From NCBI GenBank assembly GCA_022785155.1, contig JALFRH010000125.1, forward strand, positions 1 through 21,324: a stretch of DNA of 21,324 nucleotides, read 5' to 3'. The stretch is from Spirochaetales bacterium (GTDB lineage Bacteria; Spirochaetota; Spirochaetia; Sphaerochaetales; Sphaerochaetaceae). Every line of letters starts with the position of its first letter. Position 1 is the first letter of the stretch. The position numbers and the translations under genes were made by a program. This document shows positions 1 to 7,327 of the stretch, in pieces. Under the pieces are notes generated by a model, which ran no database searches, was not told the DNA's origin, and saw nothing but the letters and a program-made list of their open reading frames with translations.

Positions 1-21
1 TAAGGCCTTAATGTCACTCAT
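1..21 (-). CDS. scpB: ScpB, segregation and condensation protein B (5' fragment, runs off the window)
   Basis: Only the first seven codons are visible: an ATG at 21-19 reading Met-Ser-Asp-Ile-Lys-Ala-Leu and continuing beyond base 1. The ATG overlaps the scpA stop by 8 nt in the form ATGAGTGA, the same junction seen at infB/rbfA. ScpB proteins usually open with a short leader followed by Lys-Ala-x-Ile-Glu-Ala-Ile-Leu-Phe, which fits these residues, and scpB is the usual gene after scpA. ScpB is a winged-helix partner that binds ScpA in the SMC condensin complex. The call rests mainly on position plus seven residues, so it is tentative. Confidence 0.6.
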
Positions 22-1048
22 CCTCATCATCCTCGTCATCAAAATCCAGAACTTCTTCCTCTCCAGTATACTCTTCTTCCCGAGGAGGCTCCTCTTCACT
101 CTTTCTTTCTTCGGCTTTTTTCTCAACCAGGTCATCCAGTCTCATTTCCGCATCTCTTGTAAGGATGGTAAAGTCTTCAGGGTCTTCCAAGTCTTCCTTT
201 TCATATATATCTGCTTCCCTGTCGTACTCGTCAACCATTCTTGGATCCCAGTCCTGCGGACGCTTGTGGATATATATGGTCCCATATTGCTCATCCTGCC
301 TAAAGAGGATCGTATGGTCTTTGGCGGCTTCAAGAATACTGAGAAAAGAACAGATTATATGTAAAGGATTGGTGTAATCTATAATCAAATCCTCAATTCT
401 GATCTCTTCCTTTTCATCCAAGAGTTCCATCATCAAGGCCCTTTTTTCCTTTATGGAAACTGGCTGATAAATATTGAATATCTTTGAAGGTGGAGTTTTC
501 TTCAGAATGTCAGAGAAGGTCCTGGATATATCTTCCAATGTAACACCAGAAAATAACTCCTTGTCTTCAAAGGGAATGGCAAAAAGGTTTTCAGGTCTTG
601 AAATATATAATCTTCCCGATTTGTCCTGGCCTGTAAGAAGATCCGTGTACTTCTTGAACTTCTGGTAGTCTATGAGCCTATCAACAAGATCCTGTCTTGG
701 GTCTTCATACTCTTCGTCCAGTTCTGTTTCATGAGGCAGCAACAGCCTGCTTTTTATATATAATAGTTCAGCAGCCATTCTATAGAAATCCGCCAGGTCG
801 TCCAGCTCTGTACTGTGGGTGGAGATATAATCCAAAAACTGCTCGGTAATGAGAGAAATAGGAATGTCATAGATATTTGCATCGTTTTTGCTGATAAGAA
901 AAAGGAGAAGGTCCAAGGGGCCGTCGAAATCCTTTTTGTCTTCCAGGATTCCAGGCACATGGAATGACTGCTTCTCCTTTCTTTCTAATAAAACATCAAA
1001 TGACTCTGCCATACAGAGATTATACTCTAAAGCTCCGTCTTCACTCAA
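14..1048 (-). CDS. scpA: ScpA, segregation and condensation protein A (kleisin) with acidic tail
   Basis: ScpA is the kleisin subunit that bridges the SMC heads and recruits ScpB in the bacterial condensin. The N-terminal signature Phe-Asp-Gly-Pro-Leu-Asp-Leu-Leu-Leu lies about 40 residues in, and is followed by the typical helical region (Tyr-Asp-Ile-Pro, then the Tyr-Arg-Met-Ala-Ala-Glu-Leu-Leu-Tyr-Ile-Lys-Ser-Arg stretch). A winged-helix-like segment lies around residues 200-260. The protein has 344 residues, longer than the usual 230-280, because of a Glu/Asp-rich C-terminal tail. The start is uncertain. A TTG at 1048 overlaps the recA stop as TTGAGTGA, matching other 8-nt overlaps in this window. 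An ATG at 1012 would shorten the protein by 12 residues and is also possible. Neither has a strong ribosome binding site. It is cotranscribed with recA upstream and scpB downstream. Confidence 0.93.
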   Translation of the reverse strand: MSEDGALEYNLCMAESFDVLLERKEKQSFHVPGILEDKKDFDGPLDLLLFLISKNDANIYDIPISLITEQFLDYISTHSTELDDLADFYRMAAELLYIKSRLLLPHETELDEEYEDPRQDLVDRLIDYQKFKKYTDLLTGQDKSGRLYISRPENLFAIPFEDKELFSGVTLEDISRTFSDILKKTPPSKIFNIYQPVSIKEKRALMMELLDEKEEIRIEDLIIDYTNPLHIICSFLSILEAAKDHTILFRQDEQYGTIYIHKRPQDWDPRMVDEYDREADIYEKEDLEDPEDFTILTRDAEMRLDDLVEKKAEERKSEEEPPREEEYTGEEEVLDFDDEDDEDE

Positions 1049-2093
1049 CCTTCACTTCTTCACTCTTTTCTGGCTGGGCAAAGAGGATCTTTCTTACTTC
1101 AGAATCAAGTTCATTCTGGAATTCTACATTGTTCTGGAGATACTCAAGGGTCTTGTCCCTTCCCTGTCCGATCTTTTCACCTTTAAATGAGTACCAGGCT
1201 CCGGCTTTCTCAATAAGGTTACACTTGATGGCTGCATCCAGCAATGATCCCATCTTCGAAATACCTGTACCGAACATCAGATCGATTTCACACTTCTTGA
1301 AAGGAGGGGCGACTTTGTTCTTTACAATCTTTACCCTTACCCTGTTACCTGTAAGCTCATCCTGGTTTTTGCCTATGGATTCAATGCGTCTTACATCCAT
1401 TCTTACCGAAGCATAGAACTTCAAGGCATTACCACCTGTAGTAGTCTCAGGATTGCCGAACATGACACCGATCTTCATACGTATCTGGTTGATGAAGATG
1501 ATGGTTGTATTGCTCTTGGCGAGGATACCAGTGAGCTTTCTCAAAGCCTGGGACATGAGACGAGCCTGAAGACCCATGTGGCTGTCACCCATGTCGCCTT
1601 CTATTTCAGCTTGAGGAGTCAATGCTGCTACAGAGTCTACGACTATAATGTCAATGGCTCCGGATCTGACAAGGCGCTCGGTGATTTCCAATGCCTGCTC
1701 ACCGTTGTCCGGCTGGCTGATCCAAAGATCGTCGATGTTTACTCCAAGATTCTTTGCATAAGTGGGATCCAAGGCATGCTCGGCATCGATGAAGGCTGCT
1801 ATTCCTCCCTTTTTCTGGCATTCAGCTATTGCATGGAGGGCGAGAGTTGTCTTACCTGATGATTCAGGTCCGTAGATTTCAATGATTCTTCCCTTTGGGT
1901 ATCCACCTACACCTAAAGCTTCATCAAGAAGAATGGAACCTGATGGAATTACATCGACATCCAGGATATCCTTGTTGTCACCCAGTTTCATCAAGCTGCC
2001 TTTACCGAATTCTTTGTCGATCTGAAGCCTTGCAGCTTCCAGTGCTTCTTTCTTTCCGTCATTTAAATCGGATGATGTGGTATTTTTTGCCAT
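1041..2093 (-). CDS. recA: RecA recombinase
   Basis: RecA is the ATP-dependent strand-exchange protein and, in species with SOS, the co-protease for LexA. The 350-residue length is standard and there is no intein. The Walker A motif Gly-Pro-Glu-Ser-Ser-Gly-Lys-Thr is at residues 75-82. The L2 DNA-binding loop region with Asn-Pro-Glu-Thr-Thr-Thr-Gly-Gly-Asn-Ala-Leu-Lys is present, and the C-terminus is acidic as usual. The start is supported by AAGGA (2102-2106 on the minus strand) 8 nt before the ATG. The gene follows dtd after a 52-nt gap and overlaps the proposed scpA start by 8 nt, so it appears embedded in an rpe-dtd-recA-scpA-scpB transcription unit. I see no convincing LexA operator upstream. 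Confidence 0.99.
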   Translation of the reverse strand: MAKNTTSSDLNDGKKEALEAARLQIDKEFGKGSLMKLGDNKDILDVDVIPSGSILLDEALGVGGYPKGRIIEIYGPESSGKTTLALHAIAECQKKGGIAAFIDAEHALDPTYAKNLGVNIDDLWISQPDNGEQALEITERLVRSGAIDIIVVDSVAALTPQAEIEGDMGDSHMGLQARLMSQALRKLTGILAKSNTTIIFINQIRMKIGVMFGNPETTTGGNALKFYASVRMDVRRIESIGKNQDELTGNRVRVKIVKNKVAPPFKKCEIDLMFGTGISKMGSLLDAAIKCNLIEKAGAWYSFKGEKIGQGRDKTLEYLQNNVEFQNELDSEVRKILFAQPEKSEEVKVE

Positions 2094-2122
2094 AATATTA
2101 TTCCTTCATTTAATATAACGCA

Positions 2123-2135
2123 ATTTTGGGAAAAT
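2123..2135. promoter_or_regulatory. Short palindrome upstream of recA (possible operator)
   Basis: ATTTTGGGAAAAT is a perfect 5-nt inverted repeat around a GGG spacer. It lies 30-42 nt upstream of the recA start in the only sizeable gap of this operon. A weak minus-strand -10-like TATATT (2112-2117) is nearby but has no good -35. It could be an operator of an internal recA promoter, or chance in AT-rich DNA. It does not match the SOS box consensus of enterobacteria or Firmicutes. Confidence 0.2.
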
Positions 2136-2145
2136 CTGACTGGTT

Positions 2146-2601
2146 TTAATGAAAATTATCTCCAGAAAGTTCCCAAACAAAGGTTTGTGGACCCATATTT
2201 GTGTATGAAACCTCCATATGGGCTCCGAATTCCCCTTCTCCGACGGTGATGCCATTTTGTTTCAAGTATTCGATGGCCTTGAAATAAAGATATTTTGCCT
2301 TCTCAGGAGATTCAGCGTTATCGAAGGAAGGTCTGTTTCCTCTCTTAAGATTTGCAGCCAAGGTAAACTGACTGATGATGAGTATCTTCCTGCTTTTGTC
2401 AAGGATGGAGAAATTGGCCCTTTCGTTTTCATCTCTGTAGAGCCTGAGCTTCAGTATCTTATCAAGAAACTGGGGGATCATGGATTCCTTGTCCCCTTTC
2501 TCGACACAGAAATATACCAATAGGCCTTCGTCGATTTCTCCCGTAACGCTGCCTTCAACCAAGCATTTAGCGTTTCTCACAGCCTGTATAACAGCTTTCA
2601 T
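2146..2601 (-). CDS. dtd: D-aminoacyl-tRNA deacylase (Dtd)
   Basis: Dtd hydrolyses D-amino acids (and glycine mischarged on tRNA-Ala) from tRNA in the cytoplasm, proofreading chirality. The 151-residue length is typical. The active-site motif Ser77-Gln-Phe-Thr80-Leu is intact. The chirality-selecting Gly-cisPro motif is present as Asn-Met-Gly137-Pro138-Gln-Thr. Both sit at the positions I expect from the E. coli enzyme. Its ATG overlaps the rpe stop by 4 nt (ATGA), implying translational coupling. A 52-nt gap separates it from recA downstream. Confidence 0.97.
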   Translation of the reverse strand: MKAVIQAVRNAKCLVEGSVTGEIDEGLLVYFCVEKGDKESMIPQFLDKILKLRLYRDENERANFSILDKSRKILIISQFTLAANLKRGNRPSFDNAESPEKAKYLYFKAIEYLKQNGITVGEGEFGAHMEVSYTNMGPQTFVWELSGDNFH

Positions 2602-3281
2602 AGTGAATTGATTATCTCCTGTACGAAGGACTTCTTATCGTTTTCCCTGAAGAAGGCCGTACCCATTACAGCCAAGGTTACGCCTCTATCATAACAAAGT
2701 TTGACAGTCTCCCTGTTGATTCCACCGTCGACTTCAATCTGATATGAAAAACCTTCTTCCTCTCTTCTCATGTCAAGTTCCTGGATTTTCTTCAAAGTGG
2801 AGTTGATGAACTTCTGTCCTCCCCAACCAGGATTGACGGTCATAACCAATACATAGTCCACCTCGTCCAGGACAGCTTCCAATAGAGATACAGGAGTTCC
2901 TGGGTTGATTGCTACGCCGCAGGATATCCCGGCACTTTTGATCATGCCCAGACAGCGATGAAGATGATTAGTGGCTTCTGCATGCACTGTGATAATATCG
3001 CTGCCGGCGTCTATGAATGATTCAATCATTCTCTCAGGCTTATCAATCATCAAATGGGTATCGAAGATCAAATCGCTGTTTTTCTTCAAATCCTTTATAA
3101 ATTTGGGGCCAAATGTAATATCTGGAACAAATTGACCATCCATAACGTCCAAGTGCACATAATTGCAACCTGAATCGGAAATGCTCCATAAGGCCTCGGC
3201 AGCTCTGGAGAAATCCGAAGCTAGAATCGATGGTGATATAGATAACTCGTTCTTAATCATGGTTTCATTATATTTTGCCAT
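2598..3281 (-). CDS. rpe: Ribulose-phosphate 3-epimerase
   Basis: This is a TIM-barrel enzyme that interconverts ribulose 5-phosphate and xylulose 5-phosphate in the pentose phosphate pathway. At 227 residues it has normal length. Seen in order: Ser-Pro-Ser-Ile-Leu-Ala-Ser-Asp-Phe near the N-terminus, the metal-binding His-Leu-Asp-Val-Met-Asp-Gly, Asp-Thr-His-Leu-Met, the phosphate-loop region Val-Asn-Pro-Gly-Trp-Gly-Gly-Gln, and Glu-Val-Asp-Gly-Gly-Ile-Asn. The start at 3281 has GGACAAGG just upstream. A second Met seven codons later (3260) has no visible ribosome binding site. It is the first gene of the leftward operon, divergent from greA, and overlaps dtd by 4 nt. Confidence 0.97.
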   Translation of the reverse strand: MAKYNETMIKNELSISPSILASDFSRAAEALWSISDSGCNYVHLDVMDGQFVPDITFGPKFIKDLKKNSDLIFDTHLMIDKPERMIESFIDAGSDIITVHAEATNHLHRCLGMIKSAGISCGVAINPGTPVSLLEAVLDEVDYVLVMTVNPGWGGQKFINSTLKKIQELDMRREEEGFSYQIEVDGGINRETVKLCYDRGVTLAVMGTAFFRENDKKSFVQEIINSL

Positions 3282-3301
3282 TACCTTGTCCGCAATATGG
3301 T

Positions 3302-3307
3302 ATTATC
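3302..3307 (-). promoter_or_regulatory. Weak -10 candidate for the rpe operon
   Basis: On the minus strand GATAAT lies about 20 nt upstream of the rpe start, but no acceptable -35 box precedes it at 16-18 nt. Transcription of rpe-dtd-recA-scpA-scpB must start somewhere in the 3282-3449 divergent gap unless it reads in from elsewhere, which makes this the best but weak candidate. Confidence 0.25.
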
Positions 3308-3326
3308 GGTGATAAAAATCATTTGT

Positions 3327-3354
3327 TTGATTTTTTTCTTTTTTGTGCTATATT
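3327..3354 (+). promoter_or_regulatory. Extended -10 promoter candidate for greA
   Basis: TTGATT at 3327-3332 (4 of 6 matches to TTGACA) is followed after 16 nt by TATATT at 3349-3354. A TGn extended -10 element (TGC, 3346-3348) sits directly before the hexamer. An overlapping TATAAT at 3358-3363 lacks a good -35. A start near 3361 would give a leader of roughly 90 nt that contains the hairpin at 3387-3409. Confidence 0.5.
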
Positions 3355-3386
3355 TATTATAATAAATAAATTTATTGAGACAGTGT

Positions 3387-3423
3387 TCCGAGCAGTACTA
3401 CTGCCCGGGCTTTCTTTTCGTTT
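3387..3423 (+). promoter_or_regulatory. Hairpin followed by T-rich stretch in the greA leader
   Basis: CCGAGCAGT (3388-3396) pairs with ACTGCCCGG (3400-3408) around the loop ACT, with one A-C mismatch in nine positions; a T-G pair can extend it outward. A T-rich run with interruptions follows (CTTTCTTTTCGTTT, 3410-3423). The shape is that of a weak intrinsic terminator between the candidate promoter and the greA ribosome binding site, so it may be an attenuator. Function is inference. Confidence 0.4.
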
Positions 3424-3449
3424 AAGAAGTCATTGTCTTTGGAGGAACT

Positions 3450-6170
3450 ATGATTGACTTGAAGTCACTTCTTTTGGAAGAAAAAGCTTTAGGAAAAAAT
3501 CCATACTATTCTTATAAGGTTTCAACTCTCGAAGAGATTAACTCTGAGATACTCCAAATAAAGAAAGTCGAGGCAAAGGAAAGCCTGAGACAAGATGCAA
3601 TCATGATGGAATATGACAATGTAGATTCCATTCTTCTTACCTTTGTTGCAGGAAGAATCAACCTTTTGATGAATCCGCATGAAGCTCAGATCCGTCTGAA
3701 TAATCTCATGAACATGTTTCATGAAAAGAGAAACTATCCTTGTGCAGAGTATATTGCTTCCATAATTCTTGAAGCTGGTGATTCCCAGGATGCACTTGTG
3801 GTCTTGGGCGAAATCGCCAAGAGCAATGGAAATGAGGATCTTATGTGGTCCTACTACGAAAGATATGTAAGATGCAACAGCAAGGATACGGATTATATTT
3901 CCAAGGTAGCAGACAACTATGAGGCCAAAGGTGACAAAAAGAATGCAAGAATATTCTATCAGAGAACACTCAATAGACTTTTCTATGCACCCGATAACGT
4001 CAAGACAAGAGAAGTCTTCAAGTCCCTTCTTGACAACGGTACCAGCGACTACTCCTTCTACTCCACATACATCTCCAAGCTTGGTCTCACTCCACTGGCA
4101 TCAGAGTTGTCAAAGATGCTTTTGTCATATCTGATGGATATGAAGAACTCCTTTACAGCTGAAACTGCCCCTTCTTCACTACGTAAGACCCTGGAGAATA
4201 TCATCGATGTCTCCAAAACTATCCTTGTTATAGATAAAGATGATGTAGAAACGAAAGAACTCCTTTCCTCTATTCTCAAGGAAAAGTATGGTTCTTCTTC
4301 AAGATATAATGAAGTAAGCAGAAAGTATGATGTCCTGAAGTCCAGCGATCCTGTGAAGGCTCTTGAGGAATTTGAGAAGAATATTGCATATTCTAAGAAT
4401 ACTTATGTCATACAGAACGCCACAAAGAAGGTTGGTCTTATTACAGATGTTACCAAAGATGGCATTCTTACAGTGAAGTTCTCCAATAGACCTGGAGACG
4501 AGATCAAGATCAGTGTAGTCAATGCCCTTGTCTCCCTTAAGGCCCTCTCCAACCAGAACATCAAGGCTATCAAGAAAGGAAAGAAGGCTGAAGCCATCAA
4601 GAATAAGATCAACAGCGATGGTGGTCATGAATGGCTTCTTAAGACTCTTCTTTTCTCAAGCCAGGACAAGACTGCAACCATCAAGGAAATGAAGGACGAA
4701 GTTGTACCTTCCATTTTGTCAGATAAGGAATGGGATGGTGTTTCCAAGTCAATCAAGGCAATCGCCCTTGTAAATCCTTATATAGATGTAATCAACAAGA
4801 CTACATATCATCTCAGGGACTACCCTTCCACTATGGAAGAGAGAGCTTATGAAACATTCTCCGGATATAAAGAGTTCGGTAAGCGTGTCACTACTCTCTT
4901 CGAAGCCAGTGAGATTCCTGAAATCGACCTTAACTCCGACTCTTTCCTGGATATGGTCAGATATTTCTCTGAATATATCAAAGATGAAAAGAACGACATT
5001 CCGACTAGAATAGAAGCTATTCTTGTTGTAGAAGGCATGGGAGAAAAAGGTGTTCCTGTAGCTTCAGAGGTATCCTTCGACGATCTCTATAAGAATCTTG
5101 ATTTGAACCAAAAGAAGGCTGTATATGAAAATCTCAGCTGCAAGGACAATAAACGCTCCTATGTAAACCTTGTTTGCCAGATCGACAAGAATGCCTATGA
5201 AGTTCTTGAAGCCATCTTCCCGACTAATCCTACAAAAGAGCTTATGAAGAAGATGCAGAGCGTGAACCCCAAAAAGTATCAGGCTTATGTATCCCGCTGT
5301 CTCAACAATTACAAGGAGAACGGCATCGCCTTCGGAGCCTTTGTCGAAGCTGGCATAAAGGCTGATGATCTGAAGAATGCAAAGATCAAGGAAGATGATT
5401 TTGTGATTATTGAGCTTAATGCCCTTTCATCGGTTGCCAGAGGCGTTGCCAGAGATGAAAGACAGATCAAAGCTCTTAGAACTGATTTGATTGAGCGCAA
5501 TAGGCTTAGATCTTTCATCGCCTCCGCCAAAGAGCCTGAACTAAATTTGATCGCTCCTCATCTTGTTTGGAACTACGGTCTCTCTGATGATGAGAAAGAA
5601 ACCTTTAAAGCTCAGATCCTCGCCCGTTATCCATCCTTCGATTTCAAGGATAAAAAGGAGATTGAGGAAAAGCCTGTGGAGATTTCCGTCCACAGAGGCT
5701 TTATGTGTACTAAGGCTAGTTTCGATAGAAAACAGGCTGAACTTATCGATATCAAAGAGAACCAGATTCCTCATACTCTCCACGAAATCAAGACTGCAAG
5801 GGAACTTGGCGATTTGAGGGAAAACAGTGAGTATCAGTATGCCAAGGACCATAAAGTATTCTTGGACAGGGAATATGAGAGACTTGCCAATGAGCTTAGT
5901 TCTGTAAAGATCATGAGCATGTCGGATGTCCTTGACGGTAGAGTCGGCTTTGGTACAAAGGTAAAGCTGTTGAACACCAAAGATAACTCTGAGATCACTT
6001 ATACATTCTTCGGTAGATGGGAAAGCGATCCAGACAATAACATCATCGATATCAATGCTCCAATAGGAGAGGCCTTGATCAACCATATGGTGGGTGAGAC
6101 CGTCAACTATACCCTTGGAAGCAATTCCTTCTCTTATAAGATATTGTCAATTGAAAAGATTGAGTTCTAA
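3450..6170 (+). CDS. greA: Spirochaete-type long GreA: transcript cleavage factor with large N-terminal extension
   Basis: The C-terminal part (residues about 750-906) is a complete Gre factor that would rescue backtracked RNA polymerase by stimulating transcript cleavage. It has a coiled-coil with the tip motif Gly-Asp788-Leu-Arg-Glu791-Asn-Ser-Glu-Tyr, equivalent to the catalytic Asp/Glu pair of E. coli GreA, followed by an FKBP-like domain with Ala-Pro-Ile-Gly-Glu-Ala-Leu. The first ~750 residues are not found in ordinary ~158-residue GreA. Helices at about 90-200 look TPR-like, and residues about 326-369 look like a small beta-barrel. Long GreA proteins of this kind are annotated in Borrelia and Treponema. 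The start has an excellent GGAGG (3441-3445). It is the only plus-strand gene, monocistronic, and ends at a terminator shared with convergent tgt. The role of the extension is unknown. Confidence 0.95.
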   Translation: MIDLKSLLLEEKALGKNPYYSYKVSTLEEINSEILQIKKVEAKESLRQDAIMMEYDNVDSILLTFVAGRINLLMNPHEAQIRLNNLMNMFHEKRNYPCAEYIASIILEAGDSQDALVVLGEIAKSNGNEDLMWSYYERYVRCNSKDTDYISKVADNYEAKGDKKNARIFYQRTLNRLFYAPDNVKTREVFKSLLDNGTSDYSFYSTYISKLGLTPLASELSKMLLSYLMDMKNSFTAETAPSSLRKTLENIIDVSKTILVIDKDDVETKELLSSILKEKYGSSSRYNEVSRKYDVLKSSDPVKALEEFEKNIAYSKNTYVIQNATKKVGLITDVTKDGILTVKFSNRPGDEIKISVVNALVSLKALSNQNIKAIKKGKKAEAIKNKINSDGGHEWLLKTLLFSSQDKTATIKEMKDEVVPSILSDKEWDGVSKSIKAIALVNPYIDVINKTTYHLRDYPSTMEERAYETFSGYKEFGKRVTTLFEASEIPEIDLNSDSFLDMVRYFSEYIKDEKNDIPTRIEAILVVEGMGEKGVPVASEVSFDDLYKNLDLNQKKAVYENLSCKDNKRSYVNLVCQIDKNAYEVLEAIFPTNPTKELMKKMQSVNPKKYQAYVSRCLNNYKENGIAFGAFVEAGIKADDLKNAKIKEDDFVIIELNALSSVARGVARDERQIKALRTDLIERNRLRSFIASAKEPELNLIAPHLVWNYGLSDDEKETFKAQILARYPSFDFKDKKEIEEKPVEISVHRGFMCTKASFDRKQAELIDIKENQIPHTLHEIKTARELGDLRENSEYQYAKDHKVFLDREYERLANELSSVKIMSMSDVLDGRVGFGTKVKLLNTKDNSEITYTFFGRWESDPDNNIIDINAPIGEALINHMVGETVNYTLGSNSFSYKILSIEKIEF

Positions 6171-6200
6171 AAAATGGCGGCCTTGAGCCGCCTATTTTAA
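6171..6200. terminator. Bidirectional intrinsic terminator between greA and tgt
   Basis: GGCGGC (6176-6181) pairs perfectly with GCCGCC (6187-6192) around the loop CTTGA. On the plus strand it is followed by TATTTTAAT just after the greA stop. On the minus strand it is followed by ATTTTTTAG just after the tgt stop. The genes converge here, so one hairpin can end both transcripts. Confidence 0.85.
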
Positions 6201-7327
6201 TCTTCCCTATTGTAGAATCTTTTAAGATATTCCTTCTTAAACTCCAAGAATCTGTCTTCTTCAATGGCTTTTCTGATCCTGCAGACAAAATCATAGAGAT
6301 AATGGAGGTTGTGCTCTGTGGCCAGCATTCCACCAAGCATTTCATTGCATTTAATAAGATGATGCATATAACCCACGCTGTAATTTCTACATGCAGTACA
6401 GGTGCATCCCTCGACAATCGGACCTTGGTTGAATCTATGGATTGCCTTTTTGAGGGTCAATAATCCGTCATCTGTATAGACAGCTCCGTTACGGGCGATA
6501 CGAGTTGCAAGTACACAGTCAAATAAATCTATTCCATTTTCAACGCAATACAAAATATAGTCGGGACTGCCGATTCCCATTACATATCTAGGTTTTTCCT
6601 CAGTAATGTATTGGGCTGTGTAGCCAAGAGTTTCCTTGAACTGTTCCCTTTCCTCTCCAACGCTCAATCCACCTATGGCGATACCTGGGAAATCCATTTC
6701 ACTAAGGGTTTCAGCACTCTCTTTTCTCAAATCTTCATAGAAGTTACCCTGTACGATTCCAAAGAGATTACCCCTGAAAGACTCCCCCAACCTATTTCTT
6801 TCTTCTATGGATCTTTCAGCCCAGCTCTTTGTTATTTTCCAGGCATCTTTTGCAGCTCTATGCTCGATTCCAGGAGGAGTACAAACATCAAGAACCATGG
6901 CTATATCGGAACCGATGGTTTTCTGGATATCAACAACTTTTTCTGGTGTAAAAATATGCTTGGAGCCATCGATATGGGACTGGAATGTAACCCCGTTGTC
7001 TTTAATCTTTCTTAAACCAGAAAGGGAGAAAACCTGGAAACCACCACTATCTGTAAGGATGTTTCCGTTCCAATGGGAGAAGTTGTGAAGACCACCATAT
7101 GCCTCCAACACTTCTGTTCCAGGCCTGAGATACAAGTGATAGGTATTGGCCAGGATTATCTGATACCCCATATCTTTTATTGTATCGTGGTGAATACCTT
7201 TTACTGTTCCGTTTGTGCCCACAGGCATAAACGCCGGTGTCAAAACATCTCCATGAGGCAAGTGTACGACTCCAAGTCTAGCCTTCGAGTATTTGTCTCT
7301 TTTTATTTCTTTGAAAATTCCGCTCAT
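6197..7327 (-). CDS. tgt: Queuine/preQ1 tRNA-guanine transglycosylase
   Basis: Tgt exchanges guanine-34 for preQ1 in tRNAs with GUN anticodons, a step in queuosine formation. The 376 residues match the family. The substrate-binding Asp93-Ser-Gly-Gly-Phe-Gln-Val-Phe, the Gly-Gly-Leu-Ser-Val-Gly-Glu loop, and the nucleophile in Phe-Asp270-Cys-Val are present. So are the zinc ligands Cys308-x-Cys310-x2-Cys313 and His339. The residue after Phe-Asp-Cys-Val-Leu is Ala274, where I expect Pro (FDCVxPTR); the following Thr-Arg is kept. It is the last gene of the superoperon, overlaps lptG by 4 nt (ATGA), and is followed by a strong terminator. Confidence 0.98.
   Translation of the reverse strand: MSGIFKEIKRDKYSKARLGVVHLPHGDVLTPAFMPVGTNGTVKGIHHDTIKDMGYQIILANTYHLYLRPGTEVLEAYGGLHNFSHWNGNILTDSGGFQVFSLSGLRKIKDNGVTFQSHIDGSKHIFTPEKVVDIQKTIGSDIAMVLDVCTPPGIEHRAAKDAWKITKSWAERSIEERNRLGESFRGNLFGIVQGNFYEDLRKESAETLSEMDFPGIAIGGLSVGEEREQFKETLGYTAQYITEEKPRYVMGIGSPDYILYCVENGIDLFDCVLATRIARNGAVYTDDGLLTLKKAIHRFNQGPIVEGCTCTACRNYSVGYMHHLIKCNEMLGGMLATEHNLHYLYDFVCRIRKAIEEDRFLEFKKEYLKRFYNRED

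Noticed and set aside
2094..2145. A LexA/SOS box before recA
   Set aside because: No CTGT-N8-ACAG, GAAC-N4-GTTC or TTTG-N5-CAAA type site is present. The palindrome found matches none of these.
5541..6086. A 181-codon minus-strand open frame opposite the end of greA
   Set aside because: It lies entirely over the conserved Gre domain on the plus strand and has no family-like sequence.
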